Source: Lutibaculum sp963816555
Lineage (GTDB): Bacteria; Pseudomonadota; Alphaproteobacteria; Rhizobiales; Tepidamorphaceae
NCBI GenBank assembly: GCA_963816555.1
Contig: CAWFLD010000010.1
Location: forward strand, 95,090-159,089
Direction: 5' to 3'
Length of the DNA stretch: 64,000 bases
The first letter of the stretch is position 1. Each line of letters starts with the position of its first letter. The notes beneath the pieces were generated by a model. The model saw only the letters and a program-made list of their open reading frames with translations, had not been told where the DNA came from and made no database searches. The position numbers and the translations under genes are program-made. Shown in pieces: positions 21,319 to 29,369 of the stretch.

Positions 21319-22341
21319 TCAGAGCTCGACGACGATCTTGCCGAAGACGCGGCGGCTCTCCAGCCTGTCGAGCCCGTCCCGGATGTCGTCCAGCGAGATG
21401 CGCGTGTCGATCACCGGGCGGATGCCGTCGGCCATCTTCTGCAGGCTGTCGGCGATGTTGCGCATCGAGCAGCCGAAGCTGCCGAAGATGCGGATCTGCT
21501 GCTGGAAGAGCTGGTAGAGGTTGATCTGCGTCGAGACGCCCGAGGTCGAGCCGCAGGTGACGAGCCGGCCGCCGCGCTTGAGGCTGAGCATCGAGCCGGG
21601 GAAGGTGTCGGGGCCGACATGCTCGAACACGACGTCGACGCCCTTCTTGCCCGTGAGCTTGCGGACGCGGCTCTCGAAGCGCTCCTCGCGGTAGTTGATG
21701 ACGTGGTCCGCGCCCAGCGCCGCCGCCTTCGCCGCCTTCTCGTCGTCGCCGACCGTGGTGATGACCGTCGCGCCGATCGCCTTGGCCATGCGGATCGCCG
21801 CCGACCCGATGCCGCTGCCGCCGGCGTGCACCAGGATCGTCTCGCCCGGCTCGAGCCTGGCGTTGTCGAACAGCATGTGCTGCACCGTGCCGAAGGTGAT
21901 CGAGGCGCAGGCGGCGTCGGTGATCTCGACGGCGTCCGGCACCCTGACCAGCAGCCGCGCCGGCATGTTCACGAGCTCGCGGGCGAAGCCGTCGAGGTGG
22001 AAGCCCATGATGCCCCCGACATTCTCGCACAGATTGTCGCGGCCCTCGCGGCAGGCCCGGCACTCGCCGCAGGTCATGGCGCCGTAGGGCACCACCTTCT
22101 GCCCGGCCGCGAAGCCCTCGACGCCCTCGCCGGCGGACACGACCTCGCCGGCCGCCTCGGCGCCGACGACCAGCGGCAGCGTGCGCTTGGCGAAGGCCAT
22201 GCCGCGCCAGCCCCAGACGTCGATGTGGTTGAGCGCCATCGCCCGGATGCGGATCTGCACCTCGCCGGGGGCGGGCGCGGCGGGCGGATCGATCTGCGTG
22301 AGGTCGAGCTGGCGGTCGGCGACGAGCTGGAGGGCGCGCAT
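21319..22341 (-). CDS. Zinc-binding/quinone oxidoreductase-type MDR dehydrogenase of the VLCFA cluster
   Basis: 340 residues of the medium-chain dehydrogenase family. N-terminal GroES-like part with ALNHIDVWGWRGM, GAEAAGEVVSAGEG and a structural-zinc-like cysteine cluster CGECRACREGRDNLC (about 93-107); Rossmann motif VHAGGSGIGSAAIRMAKAIG (about 170-190). Both are typical of zinc-containing alcohol dehydrogenase-like proteins. In rhizobia this gene always sits in the acpXL operon between the ketosynthase genes and lpxXL, so a reductive step in VLCFA synthesis is inferred. The exact substrate is not demonstrated by sequence. Confidence 0.85.
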   Translation of the reverse strand: MRALQLVADRQLDLTQIDPPAAPAPGEVQIRIRAMALNHIDVWGWRGMAFAKRTLPLVVGAEAAGEVVSAGEGVEGFAAGQKVVPYGAMTCGECRACREGRDNLCENVGGIMGFHLDGFARELVNMPARLLVRVPDAVEITDAACASITFGTVQHMLFDNARLEPGETILVHAGGSGIGSAAIRMAKAIGATVITTVGDDEKAAKAAALGADHVINYREERFESRVRKLTGKKGVDVVFEHVGPDTFPGSMLSLKRGGRLVTCGSTSGVSTQINLYQLFQQQIRIFGSFGCSMRNIADSLQKMADGIRPVIDTRISLDDIRDGLDRLESRRVFGKIVVEL

Positions 22342-22373
22342 CGGTTCTCTTCGGGTTCGGGAAGCTTCGGGCG

Positions 22374-23138
22374 TCAGCGGAGGACGGGGAGGGCCGAGGA
22401 CAGCCCGCCGTCGACCGGCAGGATCGCGCCGGTTATATAGCCCGCCGGCGCCGACAAGAGAAACCCGGCAACCGCCGCGATTTCCTGCGGGGTGGCGAAG
22501 CGGCCGAGCGGGATCTGCTTTTCGAGCTGCTCGCGCCGGCCGGCATAGGGCGCCATCATGTCGGTGTCGATGAAGCCCGGCGCGATGTAGTTCACCGTCA
22601 CGCCGCGCCGCGCCGTCTCCGCGGCGAGCGTCTGGACGTAGCCGAGGATCGCCGCCTTCGACGAGGCGTAGGCGGCGTTGCCGACGCTGCCGCGCAGCGC
22701 CGTGATCGAGCCGATCACGCAGATGCGGCCCGCCCGCGCCCGGGTCATCGGCCGCACGAGGGCACCGACGAGCCGGGTCAGCGACCAGTAGTTGACCGCC
22801 ATCACCTCCTCGGCGCGCCCCTCGTCCATCACCGCCGCGAGCGCGTCGTAGGTCTGGCCGGCATTGTGGACGAAGCCGTAGAACGGCCCACGCTCCTCGA
22901 GCGCGGCGCAGAGGCGGGCGACCTCCTCGCGATCCGCGAGGTCCGCCTCGAGCGCCTCGAAGGCCTGGCCCGGATGGCGGTCGCCGAGCTCGGCGACGAG
23001 CTCCTGCGCCGGGCCGGCGGAGCTGCGATAGGTGAACACGACGTCGTGGCCCGCCCGCGCCAGCTCCTCGACGAGCGCACGGCCGAGGCCGCGCGCGCCG
23101 CCGGTGACGAGCGTCCTGGGGTTGGCGTCCGCCGCCAT
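22374..23138 (-). CDS. fabG: 3-oxoacyl-ACP reductase (FabG-like SDR)
   Basis: 254 residues. Cofactor motif TLVTGGARGLGRALVEELA (about 9-27), NAG in FVHNAGQTYDA, catalytic Ser in VIGSITALRG and YxxxK in AAYASSKAAILGY: a complete classical short-chain dehydrogenase with FabG-type ending (YITGAILPVDGGLSSA). The start ATG 23138 shares one base with the fabF stop (TGATG), so translation is coupled. It reduces the 3-ketoacyl-AcpXL intermediates in VLCFA elongation. Confidence 0.9.
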   Translation of the reverse strand: MAADANPRTLVTGGARGLGRALVEELARAGHDVVFTYRSSAGPAQELVAELGDRHPGQAFEALEADLADREEVARLCAALEERGPFYGFVHNAGQTYDALAAVMDEGRAEEVMAVNYWSLTRLVGALVRPMTRARAGRICVIGSITALRGSVGNAAYASSKAAILGYVQTLAAETARRGVTVNYIAPGFIDTDMMAPYAGRREQLEKQIPLGRFATPQEIAAVAGFLLSAPAGYITGAILPVDGGLSSALPVLR

Positions 23139-24427
23139 CAGGCCGGCTCGCCCGCGAAGATCAGGCAGACGTTCTGGCCGCCGAAGCCGAAGGAGTTCGA
23201 CATCACCCGGCCGACCTTCGCCTCGCGCGCCACGTTCGGCACCACGTCGAGCGGGATGGCGGGATCGGGCACGTCGTAGTTGATGGTCGGCGGGATGATG
23301 CCCTCGCGGATCGTCATCAGCGAGAACACCGCCTCGACGGCGCCGGCCGCCGTCAGCGTGTGCCCGATCATCGACTTGTTCGACGACACCGGCATGGCCT
23401 CGGCATGGCTGCCGAAGACCGCGGTCAGGCCGAGATGCTCCATCTTGTCGTTCTCGGGCGTGCCGGTGCCGTGGGCGTTGATGTAGTCGATCTCCTCCGG
23501 CGCGAGGCCGGCGTCGTCGAGCGCGTCCTGGATCGCGCCGATGATGGCGTGGCCGTCCGGGCTCGACCGGGTGCGGTGGAACGAATCGGCGTGCTCGCCG
23601 CAGCCCTCCACGACGCCGAGGATGGTCGCGCCGCGCGCCGTCGCGTGCTCGAGGCTTTCGAGCACCAGCGCGGCCGCCCCCTCGGCCATCACGAAGCCGT
23701 CGCGGTTCTTCGAGAAGGGCTTGGCGGCGCCTTCCGGCGGCTCGTTCTGGGTCGACAGGGCGGACAGGAGCGAGAACCGGATCAGCGCCTCGGCGTGGAT
23801 CGAGCCGTCCGTGCCGACCGCGAGCACCGCGTCGGCGTCGCCGCGGCGGATCGTCTCGAGGCCGAGCTGGATCGCCGTGCCGCCCGACGCGCAGGCGGTC
23901 GACAGCGACACCGGCATGCCCTTGGTGCCGTATTTCTCGCTCAGGTGCTCGGCGACCGAGCCGAACAGGAAGCGGCGGTGGAACTTCGACCAGCCGTCGC
24001 GGGCGACCGCGAGGAGCCTGGGATAGTCGATCGCGCCGTCGCCGGAGGTCGCCTCGGCGAGCTCCTGGCGCTGCGGCCATTCGAGCTCGACCGGCGGGAC
24101 GGCGATGAACATCGGGCCGGGGAAGTCGCCGCGCGCGCCGACCGCGGACTGCGTCACCGCCTCCTCGATCGCCATGTCGGCGAGGCGCTCCGACAGGCCC
24201 GGCGCCGTGAACGGGTCGACCGAGACGAAATCGACGGTGCCGCCGATCTTGGTGCGCAGGTCGTCGGTGGGGAAGCGCGAGATCGCGTGGATGCCGGAGC
24301 GGCCGGCGGTCAGCGCCTTCCAGTTGTCGTCGCGGCCGGCGCCGAGCGAGGTGACGACGCCCATGCCGGTCACCACGACGACCGGGTTGCCGTTGCGGTC
24401 TGTGTATCTGGTGCCGTTCGCCGGCAT
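23138..24427 (-). CDS. fabF: Beta-ketoacyl-ACP synthase II (VLCFA cluster)
   Basis: 429 residues with an intact thiolase-fold active site: Cys179 in LSTACASGG, His in INAHGTGTPEND and His in NKSMIGHTLTAAGAVEA. VVVTGMGVVTSLGAG opens the fold and SNSFGFGGQN closes it. It performs Claisen condensation extending acyl-AcpXL. Together with the adjacent cysteine-less ketosynthase-like protein it may form a heterodimer like KS/chain-length-factor pairs, which is inference. The operon order and the one-base overlap with fabG are clear. Confidence 0.93.
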   Translation of the reverse strand: MPANGTRYTDRNGNPVVVVTGMGVVTSLGAGRDDNWKALTAGRSGIHAISRFPTDDLRTKIGGTVDFVSVDPFTAPGLSERLADMAIEEAVTQSAVGARGDFPGPMFIAVPPVELEWPQRQELAEATSGDGAIDYPRLLAVARDGWSKFHRRFLFGSVAEHLSEKYGTKGMPVSLSTACASGGTAIQLGLETIRRGDADAVLAVGTDGSIHAEALIRFSLLSALSTQNEPPEGAAKPFSKNRDGFVMAEGAAALVLESLEHATARGATILGVVEGCGEHADSFHRTRSSPDGHAIIGAIQDALDDAGLAPEEIDYINAHGTGTPENDKMEHLGLTAVFGSHAEAMPVSSNKSMIGHTLTAAGAVEAVFSLMTIREGIIPPTINYDVPDPAIPLDVVPNVAREAKVGRVMSNSFGFGGQNVCLIFAGEPA

Positions 24428-24532
24428 GACGGAAGCTCCGTGTTCGGGCGCGGGCGGCGTCTCTTCCTTCAGGCCTTCTGCAGGAGAGCCATGCCTTCGC
24501 CGCGCCAGTGACCCCAGCAGTTCACGAGGATG

Positions 24533-25664
24533 TTAGACGGCGCGGATGCGGTTGCTTTCAAGGCGGTCGCCGACCGGTGCGAAGCTGCCGCCGTGCCTGA
24601 GATTGATCGCGGCGAGGGCGACGAGCGCGGGGAACTGCGCCTCGAGCCCGTGGCCGATCGACGAGCCGAGCCCGCGGATGGCGGCGCCCTTCGCGCTCAG
24701 GCCGGAGAGGAAGCCCTCTTCCTCCTCGGTCAGGCCCGGCGATGCCGGTCGCCCCGGAGAACACCGCGAGCTCCTCGCTCGCCACCGCCGACAGCGTCCG
24801 GAACTGCGCCTCGGCGGCGGCCGCCGCGTCGCCCGGGTTGCGCCGCGTGTGGTCGGTGGCGACGCCGGAGAGCTTCGCGACCGGCTCGACGCCGCGCGCC
24901 TGCGCGTGGTCGGCCGCCTCGAGCACCAGGAACGCGCCCATCGAGCCCGTGATGACGCCGCCGCCGTCCCCGGCGCGCTGCCACACCGGCGCGTGCTCGC
25001 GGCGCCACAGGAAGCCGCCGAGCTCGAGCAGCAGCAGCATGTCCCAGCGCTCGGCGTTGTAGGAGGCGCCGACGAGGCAGATGTCGCTCTGGCCGGCGGC
25101 GATGCGGCCGTGCGCGCTGGAGATCGCGGCCATGCCGGCGGCCTCCTCGCCCATCAGCGTGCGCGAGGAGCCGGTGACCTTGTGGACGATCGAGATGTTG
25201 CCGGCGAGCAGGTTCGGCAGCTGCGCGAGGAACAGCGTCGGCCGCAGCTCCGTGGAGAGCCGCGCGTTGAGCAGCCTCTCGGGATCGTTCGCGCCGCGCA
25301 TCTCGCTGAGGATCGCGGAATCGACCTGCGGGTCGCGCTCGCCGCCGCCCGCCGCGACGATCATGTCGGTGCGGTCGAGCAGCGCCTCGTCGCCCTTGAG
25401 GCCCGCGTCCTCGAGCGCGACGCCGGCCGCGTAGGTGCCGATGCGCTGCCAGGCTTCCATCTGCCGCTGGTCGCCGCGCTTGGGGATCTGCCTGTCGAGG
25501 TCGAGCGCCACCATCGGGTGGACGGGGTAGGGCGCGAAGCGCTCGCGGTCGACGTTCGGCGCCGTGCCGGCGGTCAGCTTCTCCCAGTGCGCCTCGGGGC
25601 CCTCGCCGAGGCTCGACACGAGGCCGATGCCGGTGATCCAGACGTCGCGGTTTCGTCCGTTCAT
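24533..25664 (-). CDS. Ketosynthase-like protein lacking the active-site Cys (frame break near 24757)
   Basis: About 377 residues when one base is removed. The first frame reads MNGRNRDVWITGIGLVSSLG to FSGATGIAG; the expected C-terminus (LTEEEEGFLSGLS, IGHGLEAQFPALVALAAINL, SNRIRAV then TAA at 24533) continues after GGGCCTGACC, where one C is extra or two bases are missing. At the nucleophile position it has VTGSSRTLMGEE (163-174) instead of TACAS, so no catalytic Cys; the first His is in VATDHTRRNPG. The second His remains (IGHGLEAQF). A chain-length-factor-like partner of FabF is the likely role. The 105-bp gap before fabF is covered by no gene. Confidence 0.82.
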
Positions 25665-26128
25665 GTCGCGGCCTCCACGGGAAAGCCGAGCCCCGCGGCA
25701 TGTCGGGTCATCTGCTCGCGGAACTCCGGCGTCGGGAACGGCATCACCCGGAAGGTGAGCTTCGCGTCTGCCACCGGCTTGCCCTCGTGGCGGATCGCCG
25801 CCACGGTCATGGCGTAGCCGGAGCCGTCATGCTCGACCGAGGCCTCGATCTCGAGCACGTCGCCCGGGCGCACGAAGCGCCGCAGCTTCGATTCGCGCAC
25901 GCCGGCCAGGAAGGGCATGCGCTCGAAGCCGTTCAGGCCGAGGATGGCGAAGCCCGAGGACTGCGCCATGGCCTCGATCAGCAGGACCCCCGGCATCAGC
26001 GGATGCCCGGGGAAGTGGCCCTCGAATATGGTGCTCTCCTCCGGCACCACCGCCCGCGTGGTGGCGCGGCCGGCGGTCGGGTCGACCGTCTCGATGCGGG
26101 TGATGAGCTGGAAATACTCGAGGTTCAT
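25661..26128 (-). CDS. fabZ: 3-hydroxyacyl-ACP dehydratase, FabZ-like (VLCFA cluster)
   Basis: 155-residue single hot-dog domain. The catalytic motif EGHFPGHPLMPGVLLIEAMAQ spans about 36-56, with His38/His42 and Glu52 as the FabZ-type catalytic pair. ESKLRRFVRPGDVLEIEA is the usual second strand pair. It dehydrates 3-hydroxyacyl chains on AcpXL. It overlaps the next ketosynthase-like gene by 4 bp and follows acpXL by 15 bp. Confidence 0.9.
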   Translation of the reverse strand: MNLEYFQLITRIETVDPTAGRATTRAVVPEESTIFEGHFPGHPLMPGVLLIEAMAQSSGFAILGLNGFERMPFLAGVRESKLRRFVRPGDVLEIEASVEHDGSGYAMTVAAIRHEGKPVADAKLTFRVMPFPTPEFREQMTRHAAGLGFPVEAAT

Positions 26129-26143
26129 GCCGGGCGCGCGGCC

Positions 26144-26425
26144 TCAGGCCGGCTTGGCGGCGATCAGTTCGTCGATGCGCGCGCAGAGGTTCTTGAGGAC
26201 GAAGTACTCTTCCGCGCTCGCCTTGCCCTCGTTGACGTCCTGCGTCCACTGCTCGAACGGCATCTTGATGCCGAATGCCTTGTCGATCGCGAAGGCGATG
26301 TCGAGGAAGTCCAGGCTGTCGATCCCGAGATCATCGATCACATGGCTTTCCGGCGTGATCTCCTCACGCGGAATGTCGCAGGTGTCGGAAATGATGTCGG
26401 CGACCGTGTCGAAGGTGGTCGACAT
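26144..26425 (-). CDS. acpXL: Specialised acyl carrier protein AcpXL
   Basis: 93 residues from ATG 26425. Phosphopantetheine attachment Ser37 in DDLGIDSLDFLDIAFAID; the sequence MSTTFDTVADIISDTCDIP and the LDFLDIAF variation after the Ser are diagnostic of AcpXL rather than housekeeping AcpP. It carries the very long hydroxy fatty acid that is placed on lipid A by LpxXL. It is first in the seven-gene VLCFA operon. Its upstream region is only about 120 bp before an insertion sequence begins, so its promoter could have been altered by that insertion. Confidence 0.94.
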   Translation of the reverse strand: MSTTFDTVADIISDTCDIPREEITPESHVIDDLGIDSLDFLDIAFAIDKAFGIKMPFEQWTQDVNEGKASAEEYFVLKNLCARIDELIAAKPA

Positions 26426-26545
26426 GTGTGCCTTCTCTCCAAGCAAATAGGCGGGTTCAGTCGATCGCCGGAACAACGCCGAGCGAACCCGGCGCCGCGG
26501 GGGGCGGCGCAGGCTTTGGCCCCTCCTAGCCGAGCGCGGGGGGAA

Positions 26546-27792
26546 GTGCAATGCCTTCAGAATTCGGTGCTCCAGCCTGCGATCTTGCGCCTTCGCTTGA
26601 TGGCTTTCTTGTCATCGACGGCGCGGACGAGGTTGAGGGCGAAGTGGCGGACGACGGCCATGTTGACGGCACCATGGCCCTTGCGGAGCCTGGACTGGTC
26701 GTCCTTGAAGATGACGTCGAGTGTCCAGTGCAGGCTGTTTTCGATGGCCCAGTGGCCGCGCACGGCCTGGCCGGCGCATTCGGCGGTCAGGGGTCTGGAG
26801 GAGATGTAGTAGCGCGTCTCGAAGCGGCTTCTGTCACGGAGCTGGGTGCGCGAGGCGACGCGGATCAGGCAGGCGATTGCGGGGAGACGAAACTCCCCGG
26901 GGAAACGCCGGTCGCCGGAGAGCCAGGCGACGTCGTGGGCGACCGTGACGGATCGTTCCTCGATCCGGCCGTGACCCTTGTCGACATCGACATGAACCTC
27001 AAGGCTTCCCTCCGCGGCGTCATCAAAGAAGCAGGCGATGTCGGTGCGCAGCGTCGGCTGGTTCGCCTTGACCGCCAGCAGATAGTCGGCCCCCGCTTCC
27101 AGGATCGCGCCGGCGACGGCCGGATTGGTCGCCACGGCGTCGATCGTGACGAGGGCGCCATCGAGCCCGCCGCCGTCGGCAAGGCGCTCGACGAGAGCCG
27201 GGATGGCGACCACCTCGGCGGATTTCTCCGCCACCGCCTCCTGGCCGAGCACCAGGCGGCTGGTGGTGGCGAAGGCGGAGACGAGATGGAGCGCTGCCTT
27301 GCCCGCCTTGCGATCATGGCTGCGCCGGGACGTCTTGCCGTCGATGGCGACAAGGTCCGGACGGTCCGGCCAGGTTTCGCGCACCCAGGCGGTGAAGGCT
27401 TCCTGGAACAGCGCCGGATCGATCCGGTTCATCATGATCGTCAGCCAGCGCTCGCCGGGAACGCCGTGCTCGTAAGGCAGGTAGCGTCGCAGGAAGTCGA
27501 GCCGCTCCTCGCCCCAGGCGGCGATCATCTCGTAGTCGTCGCAGTCGCAGATCGTGCCGCAGACAACCAGGAACAGGATCTCGTCGAGCCTGTACGCCAC
27601 CCGCCACGGCTCGCGCGGATCCTCGATCTGTCCGAGGTGATCGAGAAGCACCCTCAGGCGCGACTTGGATGGCTCCAGCTCTGCCAGCTCAACGACGATA
27701 TGCGCGCTCATGACGGCCTCCGAATCGGGTCCGTCAACAGAATCAGCCTCCAGGCAACAGCGAAAGCCCGTTAACCCGAGTTCGGAGCCGTG
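26546..27792 (-). mobile_element. ISAs1-family insertion sequence, copy A
   Basis: About 1.25 kb around a single transposase gene. The ends are approximate: GTGCAATGCCTTCAG near 26546-26560 and the leftward-reading CACGGCTCCGAACTCGGGTT from 27792 both resemble the CAGGGCAATCGCTTCAGGTT ends of copy B but match each other poorly. No target duplication was found. It abuts the copy B target duplication directly, so the two form a back-to-back pair with diverging transposases. Confidence 0.65.
26557..27711 (-). CDS. ISAs1-family transposase (copy A)
   Basis: 384 residues, complete. N-terminal DUF4338-like/H-repeat segment LDHLGQIEDPREPWRVAYRL, catalytic first Asp in LVAIDGKTSRRSHD, second in ALVTIDAVATNP, and the final Glu in VRGHWAIENSLHWTLDVIF: a full DDE set. 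The C-terminus NMAVVRHFALNLVR is typical of ISAs1. It is about 40-50% similar by eye to copy B, so the two are different subtypes rather than duplicates. Intact and potentially active. Confidence 0.92.
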   Translation of the reverse strand: MSAHIVVELAELEPSKSRLRVLLDHLGQIEDPREPWRVAYRLDEILFLVVCGTICDCDDYEMIAAWGEERLDFLRRYLPYEHGVPGERWLTIMMNRIDPALFQEAFTAWVRETWPDRPDLVAIDGKTSRRSHDRKAGKAALHLVSAFATTSRLVLGQEAVAEKSAEVVAIPALVERLADGGGLDGALVTIDAVATNPAVAGAILEAGADYLLAVKANQPTLRTDIACFFDDAAEGSLEVHVDVDKGHGRIEERSVTVAHDVAWLSGDRRFPGEFRLPAIACLIRVASRTQLRDRSRFETRYYISSRPLTAECAGQAVRGHWAIENSLHWTLDVIFKDDQSRLRKGHGAVNMAVVRHFALNLVRAVDDKKAIKRRRKIAGWSTEF

Positions 27793-27801
27793 CGAGAGGA
27801 G

Positions 27802-29043
27802 CAGGGCAATCGCTTCAGGTTAACGCGCGTGCATCGGAGTGTGGCTTATGATTCCTGGAGGGCTCCCATGATTTGGAGCCTGCCATGCCCGCCGCACCGT
27901 TCTCCCGCTCGCTTCTGGACCATTTCTCGGCGCTGAAGGACCCGCGCCAGTCGTGGAGGGTCGTCTACCCGTTTCGGGAGATCCTGCTTCTGACGTTGTG
28001 CGGGACGATCGCGGGCATGGAGGATTTCGTCGAGATCGGCGCCTGGGGCAATCTGCGGCTGCCCTTCCTGCGCCGGTTCCTGCCCTTTGAGCGGGGCATT
28101 CCCTCGCACGATACGCTCAACGACGTCCTTAATGCCGTGGATCCCGAGCTGTTCAAGACGTGCTTCCTGCGCTGGGTGGAGACGCTTCGGGACGACGAGG
28201 CCGAGGTCATCGCCATCGACGGCAAGACTTCGCGGCGCACCCATGCGCGCGGCGCCGGCCGAGAGCCCCTGCATCTCGTCTCCGCCTGGGCGACGCGTCA
28301 GCGCCTCGTCCTCGGGCAGGAAGCGGTCGCCGAGAAGTCCAACGAGATCAACGCCATCCCGCTTCTCCTGGAACGGCTCGAGCTCACCGGCGCCCTCGTC
28401 ACCATCGATGCCATCGGAACCCAGGCCGAGATTGCGAAGACGATCGTGCGGCGCGGCGGCGACTACCTGCTTGCGCTCAAGGCCAACCGGCCAGCCACCC
28501 ACGCCGACGTCGTGGCCTTCTTCGACGAGCCGCCGCCGGAGATCACCATGGACACGCACGTCACGGCGGACGGCGACCACGGCCGCATCGAGGAGCGGCG
28601 CCACAGCGTCTGCCACGAGGTCGACTGGCTCCGCTCTGACCGACGCTATCCCGACGAGCCGGGCTTCCCCCACCTCGCGGCGATCGCAATGGTCGAGCGC
28701 CGCGCCGAACAGGCCGGCAAGCTGCGGGTCGAACGCCGCTACTATCTCTCCTCCGCCCTGCTCGACGCCAGGACCTTCGCCGCCGCCGTGCGCGCTCACT
28801 GGGGCATCGAAAACCGGCTGCACTGGGTCCTCGACGTCGTCTTCCACGACGATCTGGCCCGCCTCAGGACCGGCCACGGGCCGCAAAACATGGCCATCGT
28901 CAAGCACATGGCCATGAACATGATCCGCCACCCGAAGGACAAGCACTCCCTCAAGGTCCGCAAAAAGGTCGCCGCCATCGACGAGAACTACATGGAAGCC
29001 CTCGTCAGACAGGCACCGCCGTTAACCTGAGGCGATTCCCCTG
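27802..29043 (+). mobile_element. ISAs1-family insertion sequence, copy B, with target duplication
   Basis: Left end CAGGGCAATCGCTTCAGGTT (27802-27821) and right end, read inward, CAGGGGAATCGCCTCAGGTT (29043-29024): a terminal inverted repeat with two mismatches in 20. CGAGAGGAG flanks it at 27793-27801 and 29045-29053; counting the adjoining base gives a 10-bp duplication with one mismatch. Size 1242 bp, normal for the family. The left duplication lies immediately next to the right end of copy A, so B landed beside an existing insertion. Confidence 0.85.
27885..29030 (+). CDS. ISAs1-family transposase (copy B)
   Basis: 381 residues from ATG 27885; four more codons are open upstream from 27873. 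DDE residues lie in VIAIDGKTSRRTHARG, ALVTIDAIGTQAE and VRAHWGIENRLHWVLDVVFHDD. N-terminal LLDHFSALKDPRQSWRVVYPF is the family start. The gene is complete and its stop lies inside the right inverted repeat. It diverges from copy A. Confidence 0.93.
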   Translation: MPAAPFSRSLLDHFSALKDPRQSWRVVYPFREILLLTLCGTIAGMEDFVEIGAWGNLRLPFLRRFLPFERGIPSHDTLNDVLNAVDPELFKTCFLRWVETLRDDEAEVIAIDGKTSRRTHARGAGREPLHLVSAWATRQRLVLGQEAVAEKSNEINAIPLLLERLELTGALVTIDAIGTQAEIAKTIVRRGGDYLLALKANRPATHADVVAFFDEPPPEITMDTHVTADGDHGRIEERRHSVCHEVDWLRSDRRYPDEPGFPHLAAIAMVERRAEQAGKLRVERRYYLSSALLDARTFAAAVRAHWGIENRLHWVLDVVFHDDLARLRTGHGPQNMAIVKHMAMNMIRHPKDKHSLKVRKKVAAIDENYMEALVRQAPPLT

Positions 29044-29152
29044 TCGAGAGGAGAGAGGCCGCTTGCGTGCCGCCGCGGGGGACGTTATATCGACCGAACT
29101 CCGCGCCGGGCAGCCGCCCGGCCGGGGCCGCTTCCCCAACCCGTGCGGGCCG

Positions 29153-29181
29153 TTGACATCGCCGCGAGGGTGTGGTGCTAA
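29153..29181 (+). promoter_or_regulatory. Sigma-70-type promoter of tRNA-Val
   Basis: TTGACA (29153-29158), 17-bp spacer, TGCTAA (29176-29181); transcription would start about 40 bp before the tRNA. Confidence 0.7.
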
Positions 29182-29227
29182 GCGGAAGCGTCGCACCGGC
29201 GATCCGCATGCCGGCGCAGACGGGCAA

Positions 29228-29302
29228 GGGCGTATAGCTCAGCGGGAGAGCGCCTCGTTGACATCGAGGAGGTCCGTGGTTCAATCCCACGTACGCCCAC
29301 CA
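29228..29302 (+). tRNA. tRNA-Val (anticodon GAC)
   Basis: 75 nt including an encoded CCA. Acceptor stem GGGCGTA/TACGCCC, D arm TAGCTCAGCGGGAGAGC, anticodon stem CCTCG/CGAGG around the loop TTGACAT (anticodon GAC) and T arm GTGGTTCAATCCCAC are all intact. It reads GUC/GUU valine codons. The nearby insertion sequences end 180 bp upstream and do not use the tRNA as an attachment site. Confidence 0.96.
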
Positions 29303-29369
29303 TCTTTCCCCATACTTTTGCACAGGACGTCCACAGGCGGCTCGCGCCGCCCGCGGATCCCGTCCGATT

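Noticed and set aside
29228..29302. tRNA-Val as an integration site for an island
   Set aside because: No direct repeat of the tRNA 3' end or integrase gene was found nearby; the insertion sequences lie upstream with their own ends.
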